Assembly: GCA_019925095.2 (NCBI GenBank)
Contig: CM034412.1
Span: 1 to 64,000, forward strand
Direction: 5' to 3'
DNA: 64,000 nucleotides
Source: Dendrolimus kikuchii
Lineage: Eukaryota; Arthropoda; Insecta; Lepidoptera; Lasiocampidae
Part shown: in pieces, positions 12,501-22,867 of the stretch
How the letters are laid out: every line of letters starts with the position of its first letter
Numbering within the stretch: the stretch's first letter is position 1
The notes under the pieces: model-generated
Databases searched by the model: none
The model's input: only the letters and a program-made list of their open reading frames with translations
Told to the model about the DNA's origin: nothing
Program-made: the position numbers and the translations under genes

Positions 12501-13210
12501 CTCGGAAGCGCTCAGAAAGAAGCTTCGGCATCTACAGTGATTCCAGATCGGCGTTGCAGTCGCTGTGCTGCTGGGGCTCCGTGAACCCGCTAGCGTTCGA
12601 AGCAAGAGAGAACATTAGGCGGTGTGTTCTCGATGGAAAGCAGGTGAGCCTGTACTGGGTAAAGGCCCACGTTGACGTCAGAGAAAACGAGCGAGCGGAT
12701 GAGTTGGCGAAGGCGGCAGCACTTTCTCTGAAAGTGAAGCCGCTTTACGACAAGTGTCCGGTTTCCTTCGTCAAACGGCAGTTCCGCATGGGAACGGTTG
12801 ACGAATGGAACCGGAGATACTGTCAAGAGTCAACGGCATCCGTTACGAAACTCTTTTTCCCTGAAGTCACGCGGGCCTTCAAGTTAGTTAGGCAGATCGG
12901 CCTCACCGGTCTGCACACCCAGCTCTTCACGGGGCACGGGGGATTCTCGGAGTACCTGAACCGGTTCGGGTGCAAAGAGAATCCCTCGTGCATCTGCGAT
13001 GAGGAGCAGCAGGAAGATGTTCCGCACCTTATCTTCTGGTGTCCGGTATATGCCCGGGAGAGACATGACTGCGAAAGCAGGCTTCAAGTCGAAATTCACT
13101 TTGAAAACATGCACGAGTTGATGTCCAAAAAGAATATGGAGGTATTTATAGCATTCTGTATTAAGATAGTCAAAAGTGTAGTTAGTAGAAATAAGAACAT
13201 AGATGTATAA
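9556..13210 (+). pseudogene. ORF2 of E1 (EN-RT-RNase H), frameshifted
   Basis: Homologous to the E2 ORF2 at 18596-22249 and almost identical in sequence. A G-run at 9686-9690 has five Gs where E2 has four. This inserted base shifts the frame after about 45 codons, within the endonuclease domain. Downstream of it the frame stays open to the normal stop at 13210, so endonuclease residues after the shift, the RT with its FADD box, the RNase H and the C-terminal zinc finger are all intact in sequence. No other disabling change was seen. A protein from codon 46 onward would lack the catalytic glutamate of the endonuclease. The defect could also be a homopolymer sequencing error. Confidence 0.9.
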
Positions 13211-13836
13211 TATGTGGAATTATCATATATTTAGGTATATATGCATAATGCGCAGACAACCTTTAGTAAATAAGAGAATAGCTAGTAATTCATAATAAAA
13301 GATAAAAAATGCAAAAAACATATATAAAAATAAAATTAGTTAGGAAGTAGACATAGTTGGCTAACATAGAATAGTATAAGAAATAACGAATACAAGAAGC
13401 CTGTTTTAAAGAACGAACAAAAGTAGAAGGATAGTGCCTGAAACTTAGTATATTAATATGTATAAAAATAGTTAGTAGAAAACTTTTTGGAATAATAAGT
13501 CTGGATTAATCAAGAAAAATTGTAAAACTTTAGATATAATAAAATATGTAACAATAAAATAGAGTAGATTTAATATGTTTAGACAAAAAATTTTAGTTAA
13601 GCAAAATGTACAAACTAGATAAAACAAAAATGTAATAGTGTTAAGTAAATTGTAAACCTATTTTTTCCAAAATAAAGTAACACAAGAAAAGAAAAGATAA
13701 ATAAAAGAAAAAAGAGAAACAAAAAAGAAATAGATAAAAGAAAAAACAAAAGAAAAATAAACCCCCCAAAAGATTATATAACCCGAGCAATCTTGTTAGC
13801 TTGGAGAGAGGAGATAAAAAAAAAAAAAAAAAAAAA
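13211..13836 (+). other. 3' UTR and poly(A) of E1
   Basis: About 600 nt, A-rich and poor in G, with no open frame of note. The last 35 nt carry the terminal hairpin (13783-13804: arms CCGAGC and GCTTGG, loop AATCTTGTTA). The poly(A) at 13816-13836 runs into (CCTAA)n. Unlike the gag-only elements this UTR has no large conserved structures and no antisense exon that I could find. Confidence 0.8.
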
Positions 13837-13973
13837 CCTAACCTAACCTAACCTAACCTAACCTAACCTAACCTAACCTAACCTAACCTAACCTAACCTA
13901 ACCTAACCTAACCTAACCTAACCTAACCTAACCTAACCTAACCTAACCTAACCTAACCTAACCTAACCTAACC
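13837..13973. repeat. Telomeric (CCTAA)n tract 2
   Basis: About 27 perfect CCTAA units between E1 and E2, ending ...AACC next to the E2 5' terminus. Confidence 0.98.
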
Positions 13974-14631
13974 CAGTTCCGCTCGAACCGCGCTCCCGGT
14001 CAGTCGATTTTTTGAGAGCTCCGCGGAAAAAAATTCACAAAAATAGGTTTTTTCAACGATAGAGTGCAGTGCGATATATCAGTGTGTGCGCATTTGTGAG
14101 GCGCATCTGCCTGTGCAAACAGTGGTTCCCTATCTATTCGGGAAAAAAAGTTATAGTGAAAAAACTAAATTTTTAAACTTAGAAGTGTTTTTACTCCAAA
14201 ACTAAAGCGGTGACCCCCCTTTTTTAAGGGCGGCTTTAGTGCGCCCCGAGTGCCCCTACAGGGCCCAACCACTAGCGACAACTTCCCAACTCCATCTGGA
14301 AAGATATTCCACCGGAAGTAAAAACACGTGGACCTAAAATCTGAGAAATAAGTCGGAGCTCAGAACAAAAAATACGGGCCGATAAAGGACGAAATTCTAA
14401 GGCATCTGGCCAGATGCGAACTTAGAAAAAGTCATACCCGAATTTTTTAAAAAATAAAAACCGACAAAAATTTCCATCATTTTCTGTTTTTTGACTATAA
14501 GTCAAAAAAGTCTCAAGAAGACAAAAAATCCGGCGCGGTAGCCACCGAGGGATTCCGGAGGCGCGTCGTTGGACACCCCATTCGCAAGAATCGGAGCACA
14601 TTTGGAGGAACCAGACTTAAAAAAACAAAAT

Positions 14632-14683
14632 CCTAACCTCAAAATTGCTCCGGAATTACTGGAGTGAGGGCTTTGAGGTTAGG
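14632..14683 (+). other. Telomere-motif hairpin in E2 5' UTR
   Basis: The left arm CCTAACCTCAAA pairs with the right arm TTTGAGGTTAGG over 12 bp. The inner part (TTGCTCC...GGAG) forms a second, shorter stem. The outer stem contains 1.6 units of the telomere repeat in both orientations. Equivalent hairpins occur in E3, E4, E5 and E8. Confidence 0.75.
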
Positions 14684-15230
14684 AGTGTTTGAAGATCTTC
14701 TGGAGGACGACGCAAATCCGGTCTCAGCGGAATTTTATGTTAAGTAATCTTAAGTTATTTTATATTAGAAATTTGAACTTTGACCCTTTATATCTCTGGA
14801 CCTATTTATAGCGCGTGGGTTTTGAGATTGCCAGATTGTGCGCGCTGGACAGCTCTATCCGGCCGCACCAAAACCCATTCAAGTTCCGAAGAAAAAACTC
14901 GAATAAAAATTCAAAAACCGATAATTACGAAATTTTTTGACTTTTTTCCAAATTTTTATATTGGAAAAAATTATTTTTTAGTAGCATAAAATAGAGCAAC
15001 ATTTTGGACATATTTTGGCAATTTTTTGGCATTTTTAGCGACTATAGGCACGGAGATATTTATTTTTGAAGTGTTTTTTGCAAATAAATAGTTATATATA
15101 TAGGGTAGGGTAAATTTAGGACTGGCAACATCTAGGGCTCACCCAGGCCTTTCATTTGAATCCAAGAACGGCGTGTTTCGACCCATAGGGGGCCAAGAAA
15201 TCAAATTCTACTGCCTTTTGGCCAAGGGCC

Positions 15231-15752
15231 GCCGCCATCTTGGATAATTTCAACTTTAGATATCTCGGCGAATATCATACCTAGAGCGACGGGGTTTCCT
15301 GTGTTGTCATCTCCTGGACTTGCTGAAGGCATCCAGCCTTTAAAAAAGGGTCAAATTTTTTAGTTTGGACCACCCCCAGGACGGGGTGCAGACTGTACTG
15401 GGTATTATCCCAGACAAAATCCGGTGAAAATCCGACAAGAGTTGACCGAGTTACAGGCAATTCTCGCCGGAGTTTGACAGATTGGCGGCCATCTTGAAAA
15501 TATTAAAGACGCGATATCTTCGGAACTATTGGTCCTATTGCAACGGGGTTTTCTCTGGAGACAACAGCTCCATAAGGAGCAACGATTCCGGGGTTCAAAA
15601 CCCGGAAATAACGCGACGCTCGGTTTTTTAGCTAGGCGTGTAGAGGACCTTGAGGACTTCACAAAGAACCCAAAAACCAGGTTCGTAGGACCGGTAGTCA
15701 CGGAGATACAGGACTTTGAAAATTGTTTTTGACAGATGGACCGCCATCTTGG
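15231..15752 (+). promoter_or_regulatory. Three YY1/Pho-like modules, E2
   Basis: The core GCCGCCATCTTGG (15231), GGCGGCCATCTTG (15484) and CCGCCATCTTGG (15741) recurs at 253- and 257-bp spacing. Each core is followed by an AT-rich stretch and a segment of the type ATATCTTCGG-ACTATTGG. The core is the reverse complement of the YY1-type consensus AAGATGGCGGC. YY1 sites of this kind position transcription starts in mammalian L1, so a promoter role is plausible but unproven. Confidence 0.6.
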
Positions 15753-16254
15753 AAATTTTTGAACGGCTGTATCTTCTTTGTTATTGGACGCACGGAAACG
15801 CGGTTTGTACTGTTATTATTGCTGACCTCCCCGCTACCGATTGCGCCAATAAAAACTGACTTTTTTAGTCGGAAAATTTGTAGTGTTTCGAGGTCAAAAA
15901 CTGGTAGTCCTCGGAAAACCCTGCCCAACGAACCCAAACACGCCCCTATTGGGACAATACTTAACGCGTAGAAAGGCTTTTAAAAATCCAGGCAAGAAAA
16001 TCAGATTTTCTGCTGAAACTTTGGACCCACGCTATCTGGGTACTATACCATCTAACGCAGTCGACCTTGGGCTCGTTTGGCTCGGGACGCCGAGCTCTAT
16101 CAGCAGGAACCCACTCCCCCCCTCTACCTCCCCCCTTAAACTCTTTTGCCCATAGCTTGGCTATTGTCTGTCCCAGGGTGGCCGAGTTTGGTATCTCCAG
16201 AATCGGCTCGCTGAGACGGACATACCAGGCTTGGTAAAACGGTTTAAAACATAC

Positions 16255-16660
16255 ACTTACCTCACTTACCTCAAGTAAAAATCAAACACTCCTCACTTTC
16301 GCACCCAAACACGTACACACATACACTCTAGGTACTTACCTGGCGCATAGCACCTACTTACCTCACTTACCAAAAACTTACCTAACACACAAACTTTCAT
16401 AAAACTCACATAGGCCACTCTGGCACACTCATAACACACTTACCTTGTACACTATAAATAATAAAAAACTTACCTTTTACTTACCATCACCGTTACCGTA
16501 CCAGTATAAACCTTAACCTTTACCTTTACCTTTACCATTCATATACCTTACCTGAACCTGTTACCTATACTTACCTTACCTTACCAAAACCTTATACTTA
16601 CCTGCTTCCTATACCTTACCATATACCTTACCTTCCCTATTTACCCGGTGATACTTACCC
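16255..16660 (-). other. CTTACC-rich tract: array of possible antisense splice donors
   Basis: A degenerate pentamer or hexamer tract with more than fifteen CTTACC or TTTACC words. Read on the minus strand each is GGTAAG, the core of a 5' splice site. It lies immediately downstream, in the antisense sense, of the predicted acceptor at 16708-16710, so many alternative donors would be available to an antisense exon. Similar tracts lie at 25300-25500 and 36945-37320. It might instead be a simple low-complexity tract. Confidence 0.55.
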
Positions 16661-16707
16661 GCATCCTAGATTTCAAACTCCCGGCACCTCCTCTCCTCCT
16701 TGGGGAC
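16659..16707 (-). other. Predicted antisense exon, E2
   Basis: On the minus strand a pyrimidine tract of about 16 nt ends in CAG at 16710-16708. A GC-richer stretch of 49 nt follows, and then GTAAGTAT starts at 16658. The exon begins GTCCCC and contains GGAGG and GCCGGGAG, shared with the exons at 25498-25541, 37321-37362 and 51842-51962. Confidence 0.6.
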
Positions 16708-16935
16708 CTGAAAAAAAAGAAAAAATTGTAATTAGTATAAGTGTTTATTGTAAAAATTTTACTGCACTTTTGACTATATAAATACATTGTGTTCTGTTTT
16801 ATTTACGTGTTAGTTTTAAGGACAGGTCTATTGACCATATTTTTAGGATTACTATTTAGCACTTTTGTGCCAACAGTTAGTTATAGGACCTTGGCTCATA
16901 GAGCAATTTTAACAAATTGACGAATCTCTCCGAGT

Positions 16936-18543
16936 ATGTTTCGGACACCAAGGAAGCCTAATAAGGACCTGCAGGAGACCAGCAGTGGTGACGAAGGGGA
17001 TTTTCAATCCCCAAGTACGACAAGTCCGACAACTTCCAAATCAGGGAAGAGTATTGGAGAATGGTTGACGGCAAAGAAAGGGACAGGGAAGCTGACTGAA
17101 AAAGTGACGCAGGATCCTTTTAGGAGGAATGTAACCCTCAAATATTCCCCTCCCCCCCCAACCAAGAAGGTTACGACTGCGGCTGGAGCCGAGACCGCCG
17201 CAAAACCTTCCGGAAATCTGAACAAGACCTTCTCGAAAACAGAAGAGAAGGCCTCGACTTCGACCTTGACCTCGCCAGGGTCGCAAATAGTTGCGACGGA
17301 AGACCTCACGACTCCGCCTGGGGCGGGAAAATACAAAAGTCGGGCGACAGAGGCGAAAGCCCAACTATCAAAAATTAATTTACACCTCAATAACTCCCGA
17401 AACCTGAAAACCGAGATAAAGCAAGGAGTTCAGGCGGCAGTAGACAGGCTTTATCAGCTATGTATCGAGCTTATGAAAGAGCTAGATTCAGGTAAGGATG
17501 ACGGAGCTATAAAGGGAAAGGGGAAAGGACGGGAATCAACAACAAAAATTGACACAGGGGCCGAAGCCCAAATTGACCCAGAAGCAGATAGGAGCAAGGT
17601 TGACGAAGGGAAAGACGAATTGATGCGCAAGCTGGAGGAACACGCAGCCCTAATGAGGGACAACAGCATGCGCATCAGGGATCTCCAGGGGGAACTTGAC
17701 AGGCACAGGGAAGAACTAAAGGAGAGTCGGGCGAGTTATGCCAGTGTAGTGTCAGGGAGAGAGGGGGCTAGAGCACCGGAGCGCCCAACGCTACACTCGG
17801 TGGTAATCACCGACACGGATCAGGAAAGGACGGGAGAAGAAGTGCTCGATAAAATTCGAGGAACCCTAAGGGCAAAGGATGGAGACTTTGAGATAGAGAG
17901 AGTAAGAAGAGGCCGTGATAAGAAAATTATCATTGGCTGTAAAACAGTCAGTGATAGGGAAAAACTCAAAGAAAGAATTAGGGAAAATGAGCACTTAAAG
18001 GTAGAGGACGTCCGAAACAAGAACCCTTTAGTTCAGATTACCGGTGTGCTGAGAATACACACCGACGAAGATCTCTTCAAGGCCCTGAGAAACCAGAACC
18101 GCAAGGTTTTCGAGGGGCTCAGCGAAGAAGAGACTGAAATGATGGTGGCCTATAAGATTAGGGGGAGAAACCCCCTAACCAATAGAGTCGTTCTACGGGT
18201 TGCGCCGAGGCTGTGGCAGCGGTTGACGACGACAGGAGTGGTGAGGATAGACCTCCAGACACTCCACGTGACGGACAGGTCACCGCTGGTCCAGTGCTCG
18301 CAATGTCTTGGCTACGGTCACGGCAAGAGGATCTGCCAAGAAGCACAGCAGCCAAAGTGCAGCCACTGTGGGGACCCCCACATGAAGTACGAATGTCCGG
18401 ACTTCAGGGCGGGGGCACCACCCACTTGTTGCAATTGCAGGAGGGCGAAGAAGGTGGACATAGACCACAACGCCTTTGACAGTAAATGCCCTATACGCAT
18501 CAGGTGGGAGGAGATAGCGCGCGCCTCGGTCGCCTATTGCTAA
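16936..18543 (+). CDS. ORF1 Gag-like nucleocapsid protein, E2
   Basis: A 535-residue R1-clade Gag-like protein that would bind element RNA and form the ribonucleoprotein. The N-terminal third is basic and low-complexity (start MFRTP). A conserved helical segment with NSRNLKTEIKQGVQ lies near residues 154-168. Two probable RRM-like folds follow (near 285-345 and 365-425), then three zinc knuckles at 454-467, 475-487 and 498-518. The AUG at 16936 is chosen because MFRTP or MHRTP begins every ORF1 in the window. The stop is followed by exactly 30 nt and then GGAGCGGAAG, a spacing kept in all the gag-only elements. It is intact and probably functional. TRAS Gag localises to telomeres in Bombyx; that role here is by analogy. 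Confidence 0.93.
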   Translation: MFRTPRKPNKDLQETSSGDEGDFQSPSTTSPTTSKSGKSIGEWLTAKKGTGKLTEKVTQDPFRRNVTLKYSPPPPTKKVTTAAGAETAAKPSGNLNKTFSKTEEKASTSTLTSPGSQIVATEDLTTPPGAGKYKSRATEAKAQLSKINLHLNNSRNLKTEIKQGVQAAVDRLYQLCIELMKELDSGKDDGAIKGKGKGRESTTKIDTGAEAQIDPEADRSKVDEGKDELMRKLEEHAALMRDNSMRIRDLQGELDRHREELKESRASYASVVSGREGARAPERPTLHSVVITDTDQERTGEEVLDKIRGTLRAKDGDFEIERVRRGRDKKIIIGCKTVSDREKLKERIRENEHLKVEDVRNKNPLVQITGVLRIHTDEDLFKALRNQNRKVFEGLSEEETEMMVAYKIRGRNPLTNRVVLRVAPRLWQRLTTTGVVRIDLQTLHVTDRSPLVQCSQCLGYGHGKRICQEAQQPKCSHCGDPHMKYECPDFRAGAPPTCCNCRRAKKVDIDHNAFDSKCPIRIRWEEIARASVAYC

Positions 18544-18595
18544 GGGCACCCCGGGGAACCAAGCGATCTCTAAGGAGCGGAAGCCGTACAAAGTA

Positions 18596-21500
18596 ATGCA
18601 AGCTAACCTGCAGAGAATGGAACTCGCAACGAACGAGCTGTTCAACACTGCCAGCGAGAGAGGTGCGGCTTTCGCTCTACTCCAGGAGCCTTACGTAGGC
18701 ATAGCAAAAAAGGTGAGGAGATATCGGGGCGCTAGAGTCTACCAAAACACGAAATCGACAAGTAGAACTATTAAAGCGGCAATTGCCGTTTTTGATCCGG
18801 AGGTACAAGCCATCGTGGTACCTGAATACACCACCGACAATCTGGTGGTAGTAAAGATGGGAAGTGGATCTAGCGCTCTGACAGTCGCCTCCCTTTACTT
18901 CGAACCTGACAAAGACATGGAGCCCTACATGGAGCTAATCAGAGATATCGCTAGGACAATGGGGACCCGGAGGATAGTGATAGGCGGCGACGTAAATGCG
19001 AAGAGTCCATGGTGGGGTAGCCCTACAGAAGATCGACGAGGAAAGAGGCTGACAGGACTCCTGAACGAATTGGACTTGCAGGTGCTCAATGAGGGAGACA
19101 CTCCCACCTACGACACCGTGCGTGGAGGCAAAGCTCTAACGAGCTTTGTCGACATCACGGTCTGCTCAGCGGACCTCCTCAACTTCGTGACAGGCTGGAA
19201 GGTAGACGACGGGGTGACGAGCTCTGACCACAACACCATTCTTTTTACTATTGTAGCTAGTCCATTAAACAGTGTATGCATGGCCAGAACAACCCGAATT
19301 TATAATACGCGTAAAGCAAACTGGGGCCACTTTCGTGAGAAAGCGGACCAGCTTATGCTGGAAAATAGACTTACCATGGAAGATATCGAAGAACTGACAG
19401 ACACGACGGACCTGGAAAATAAAGTAAACATATTAAATAACATTGTAGTAGAGGCATGCAAACACAGTATAGCACAAATAAGACAGAAAAATAAAATAAA
19501 CTTACCTTGGTGGTCGGAAGAGCTCGCCAAACTGAAGCGTGGAGTCGTCGCGAAGAAGAGGAGAATCCGCTGCGCCGCGCCGTCCTGTAGGAAGAGTTGT
19601 ATCGATGAGTACCTGCAAGTCAAAAGAAGGTATCAAACGGAGATTAATGCTGCAAAGACTAAGAGTTGGAAAGAGTTTTGCGGCAAGCAGGATCGGGAAG
19701 GAGTCTGGGAGGGGATATACCGGGTCATCGGGAGAACGAAGAAGAGGGACGAGGATGAGCCTATGACAGATAAGGGAGTGGTCCTGGGCCCATGTGAATC
19801 TGCCGCATTACTTGCGGAGACCTTTTACCCCGAGGATAGTGCCGAGGGAGAGAACCAGGAACACAGGGAAATTCGAGAGCAGGCGGCAAATTTGAACCAT
19901 CAGATTGCCTTGTTAGGGAACGACGACCCGCCCTTTACCGCCTTAGAACTTAAACAAGCAGCACACCGGTTCAATCCCAAGAAGGCACCCGGGGCGGATG
20001 GATTGACCGCCGACATCTGTGCCCAGGCCATTTACCATAAACCAGAATTCTACCTATCACTGGTTAATAAGTGCCTTACACTCGGATATTTCCCGGCGAT
20101 CTGGAAGCGAGCGACCGTAGTCGTGCTCCGGAAGCCGGGAAAAGAAGACTACTCCCACCCGAAGTCATATAGGCCCATCGGCCTTTTGCCAGTGATGGGT
20201 AAAATTCTTGAAAGATTGATAGTAAATAGACTCACGTGGCACCTCGTGCCTAAGCTGAGCGCCCGCCAATACGGTTTCCTGCCCCAAAGAAGCACGGAGG
20301 ACTCCCTCTATGATCTGGTGAACAGAATACGCAGAAAGCTGGAACTTAAGAAGATTATAACACTCGTTTCACTAGACATAGAGGGAGCATTCGATAGCGC
20401 TTGGTGGCCTATGATTAGGGTCCGGTTGGCGGAGGAAAACTGCCCAGGAAATATCCAGAGGATACTGGGCAGCTACCTGGAAAACCGCAGCGTCTCGCTT
20501 AGGTACCTAGGAGAAGAGGTGGAAAGACAGACCACGAAAGGCTGTGTGCAGGGATCCATAGGGGGGCCTATCCTATGGGACCTGCTCCTCGACCCTCTTC
20601 TTAAAGGGCTAGAAGTACGAGGAGACTACGTACAGGCATTTGCGGACGACGTGGTTCTACTGATTGACGGAGACTCCGGCAGCAGCATAGAGAGAAGAGC
20701 TAATGCGGCTCTCTCCTATGTTCAGGAGTGGGGTGTCCGAAACAAACTAAAATTTGCCGCTCACAAGACGAAAGCTGTAACTTTCACGAGGAAATTGAAG
20801 TATGACACCCCAAGACTGAGCATGGGAGGGGTCAGCATAGAGATGGCCTCAGAGGTTAAGGTTCTAGGTGTAACCATAGACAGCAGCTTGACATTTAACT
20901 CGCACATACGTAGTGTATGTGCGAAGGCAATAAAGTTCCAGAAGCAATTATCGCGCGCCGCGAAGGTCACCTGGGGCCTTAACCCTGAGATCGTCAGGAT
21001 CATGTACACAGCGGTGCTGGAGCCAGTAATCCTGTACGCAGCGAGCGTCTGGGCGCCTTCAGCCACAAAGTTGGGTGTGCGTAAGCAACTCAACATGGTC
21101 CAACGGGGATTTGCGCAGAAAATGTGTAGAGCGTATAAGACCGTCTCCCTGAACTCAGCGATGGTGTTGGCTGGTCTGCTCCCCCTTGACCTCCGTATAA
21201 AGGAAGTTGCTTCCTTATACGAGGCCAAGAGGGGGGTAGAGCAGCCAATGCTTGGGGACAGGGAGATGGAAACGCGAGTTGCTTACGCCAACACAACTCA
21301 CCCGGCCTCACAGATCGAGTTACAGTTTGGCTGCCTGATGGACCAGGAGCAGGTGGATGCGCAACGCCACCAGGCGGTGCGTATCTTCACGGACGGCAGC
21401 TTAATCGAAGGCCAGGTCGGAGCCTCATTATCCTTTTGGAATAATGAGGTCGAGACCAAAAGCCGGAAAATTAAGCTGGCGTCCTTCTGCACGGTCTATC

Positions 21501-22249
21501 AGGCAGAGTTGCTGGCGATACGTGAGGCTACGGCGTCGGCTCGGAAGCGCTCAGAAAGAAGCTTCGGCATCTACAGTGATTCCAGATCGGCGTTGCAGTC
21601 GCTGTGCTGCTGGGGCTCCGTGAACCCGCTAGCGTTCGAAGCAAGAGAGAACATTAGGCGGTGTGTTCTCGATGGAAAGCAGGTGAGCCTGTACTGGGTA
21701 AAGGCCCACGTTGACGTCAGAGAAAACGAGCGAGCGGATGAGTTGGCGAAAGCGGCAGCACTTTCTCTGAAAGTGAAGCCGCTTTACGACAAGTGTCCGG
21801 TTTCCTTCGTCAAACGGCAGTTCCGCATGGGAACGGTTGACGAATGGAACCGGAGATACTGTCAAGAGTCAACGGCATCCGTTACGAAACTCTTTTTCCC
21901 TGAAGTCACGCGGGCCTTCAAGTTAGTTAGGCAGATCGGCCTCACCGGTCTGCACACCCAGCTCTTCACGGGGCACGGGGGATTCTCGGAGTACCTGAAC
22001 CGGTTCGGGTGCAAAGAGAATCCCTCGTGCATCTGCGATGAGGAGCAGCAGGAAGATGTTCCGCACCTTATCTTCTGGTGTCCGGTATATGCCCGGGAGA
22101 GACATGACTGCGAAAGCAGGCTTCAAGTCGAAATTCACTTTGAAAACATGCACGAGTTGATGTCCAAAAAGAATATGGAGGTATTTATAGCATTCTGTAT
22201 TAAGATAGTCAAAAGTGTAGTTAGTAGAAATAAGAACATAGATGTATAA
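18596..22249 (+). CDS. ORF2: AP-endonuclease, reverse transcriptase, RNase H
   Basis: A 1217-residue polyprotein. The APE-type endonuclease covers residues 1-220, with catalytic-type residues E31 (LLQEPYVG), D132/N134 (GGDVNAKSPWWG), D186 and S210-D211-H212. The reverse transcriptase spans about 460-780, with the PKKAPGADGLT, SLDIEGAFD (D594) and FADD (682-685) motifs. An RNase H domain lies at 928-1055 with D933, E971, D995 and D1048 all present. The C terminus has a CX1CX9HX4C zinc finger (1145-1162). The frame is +1 relative to ORF1 and is open upstream of the AUG through the 52-nt gap, so translation could start earlier by reinitiation near the ORF1 stop. R1-clade element; TRAS by target and orientation. 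All catalytic motifs are intact, so it may be active. Confidence 0.94.
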   Translation: MQANLQRMELATNELFNTASERGAAFALLQEPYVGIAKKVRRYRGARVYQNTKSTSRTIKAAIAVFDPEVQAIVVPEYTTDNLVVVKMGSGSSALTVASLYFEPDKDMEPYMELIRDIARTMGTRRIVIGGDVNAKSPWWGSPTEDRRGKRLTGLLNELDLQVLNEGDTPTYDTVRGGKALTSFVDITVCSADLLNFVTGWKVDDGVTSSDHNTILFTIVASPLNSVCMARTTRIYNTRKANWGHFREKADQLMLENRLTMEDIEELTDTTDLENKVNILNNIVVEACKHSIAQIRQKNKINLPWWSEELAKLKRGVVAKKRRIRCAAPSCRKSCIDEYLQVKRRYQTEINAAKTKSWKEFCGKQDREGVWEGIYRVIGRTKKRDEDEPMTDKGVVLGPCESAALLAETFYPEDSAEGENQEHREIREQAANLNHQIALLGNDDPPFTALELKQAAHRFNPKKAPGADGLTADICAQAIYHKPEFYLSLVNKCLTLGYFPAIWKRATVVVLRKPGKEDYSHPKSYRPIGLLPVMGKILERLIVNRLTWHLVPKLSARQYGFLPQRSTEDSLYDLVNRIRRKLELKKIITLVSLDIEGAFDSAWWPMIRVRLAEENCPGNIQRILGSYLENRSVSLRYLGEEVERQTTKGCVQGSIGGPILWDLLLDPLLKGLEVRGDYVQAFADDVVLLIDGDSGSSIERRANAALSYVQEWGVRNKLKFAAHKTKAVTFTRKLKYDTPRLSMGGVSIEMASEVKVLGVTIDSSLTFNSHIRSVCAKAIKFQKQLSRAAKVTWGLNPEIVRIMYTAVLEPVILYAASVWAPSATKLGVRKQLNMVQRGFAQKMCRAYKTVSLNSAMVLAGLLPLDLRIKEVASLYEAKRGVEQPMLGDREMETRVAYANTTHPASQIELQFGCLMDQEQVDAQRHQAVRIFTDGSLIEGQVGASLSFWNNEVETKSRKIKLASFCTVYQAELLAIREATASARKRSERSFGIYSDSRSALQSLCCWGSVNPLAFEARENIRRCVLDGKQVSLYWVKAHVDVRENERADELAKAAALSLKVKPLYDKCPVSFVKRQFRMGTVDEWNRRYCQESTASVTKLFFPEVTRAFKLVRQIGLTGLHTQLFTGHGGFSEYLNRFGCKENPSCICDEEQQEDVPHLIFWCPVYARERHDCESRLQVEIHFENMHELMSKKNMEVFIAFCIKIVKSVVSRNKNIDV

Positions 22250-22867
22250 TATGTGGAATTATCATATATTTAGGTATATATGCATAATGCGCAGACAACC
22301 TTTAGTAAATAAGAGAATAGCTAGTAATTCATAATAAAAGATAAAAAATGCAAAAAACATATATAAAAATAAAATTAGTTAGGAAGTAGACATAGTTGGC
22401 TAACATAGAATAGTATAAGAAATAACGAATACAAGAAGCCTGTTTTAAAGAACGAACAAAAGTAGAAGGATAGTGCCTGAAACTTAGTATATTAATATGT
22501 ATAAAAATAGTTAGTAGAAAACTTTTTGGAATAATAAGTCTGGATTAATTAAGAAAAATTGTAAAACTTTAGATATAATAAAATATGTAACAATAAAATA
22601 GAGTAGATTTAATATGTTTAGACAAAAAAAAAAAAAAAAAAAAATTTTAGTTAAGCAAAATGTACAAACTAGATAAAACAAAAATGTAATAGTGTTAAGT
22701 AAATTGTAAACCTATTTTTCCAAAATAAAGTAACACAAGAAAAGAAAAGATAAATAAAAGAAAAAAGAGAAACAAAAAAAGAAATAGATAAAAGAAAAAA
22801 CATAAGAAAAATAAACCCCCCAAAAGATTATATAACCCGAGCAATCTTGTTAGCTTGGAGAGAGGAG

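Larger units (their letters stand above)
9155..13836 (+). mobile_element. E1: 5'-truncated autonomous TRAS-like element
   Basis: A second copy of the E2 family, nearly identical to 18195-22903 but lacking the whole 5' UTR and the first 420 codons of ORF1. The left junction AACC/ACGGG is abrupt, as expected when reverse transcription stops early and the cDNA is joined to the C-strand of the telomere. The 3' end is poly(A) (13816-13836) followed by (CCTAA)n. It differs from E2 by scattered single-base changes, by an internal A-run that is longer in E2, and by one extra G that breaks ORF2. The low divergence indicates recent activity or homogenisation. Confidence 0.93.
13974..16935 (+). promoter_or_regulatory. 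5' UTR of E2
   Basis: A non-coding leader of 2.96 kb. In order it holds the conserved 5' terminus, a telomere-motif hairpin (14632-14683), three modules centred on GCCGCCATCTTG (15231-15752), a stretch dense in CTTACC (16255-16660), a predicted antisense exon (16659-16707), and a short hairpin GCAC-TTTT-GTGC (16859-16870) about 65 nt before the ORF1 AUG. As in other non-LTR elements an internal promoter must lie in this leader, but its start site cannot be read from sequence alone. Confidence 0.7.

Noticed and set aside
9776..13210. A start for ORF2 of E1 at 9776
   Set aside because: It is a GTG inside the gene created by the upstream frameshift; E2 shows the real start at the position equivalent to 9556.
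18213..18479. Alternative-frame ORF inside ORF1 (also 9173-9439)
   Set aside because: It overlaps the zinc-knuckle coding region in another frame and is absent from the gag-only relatives.
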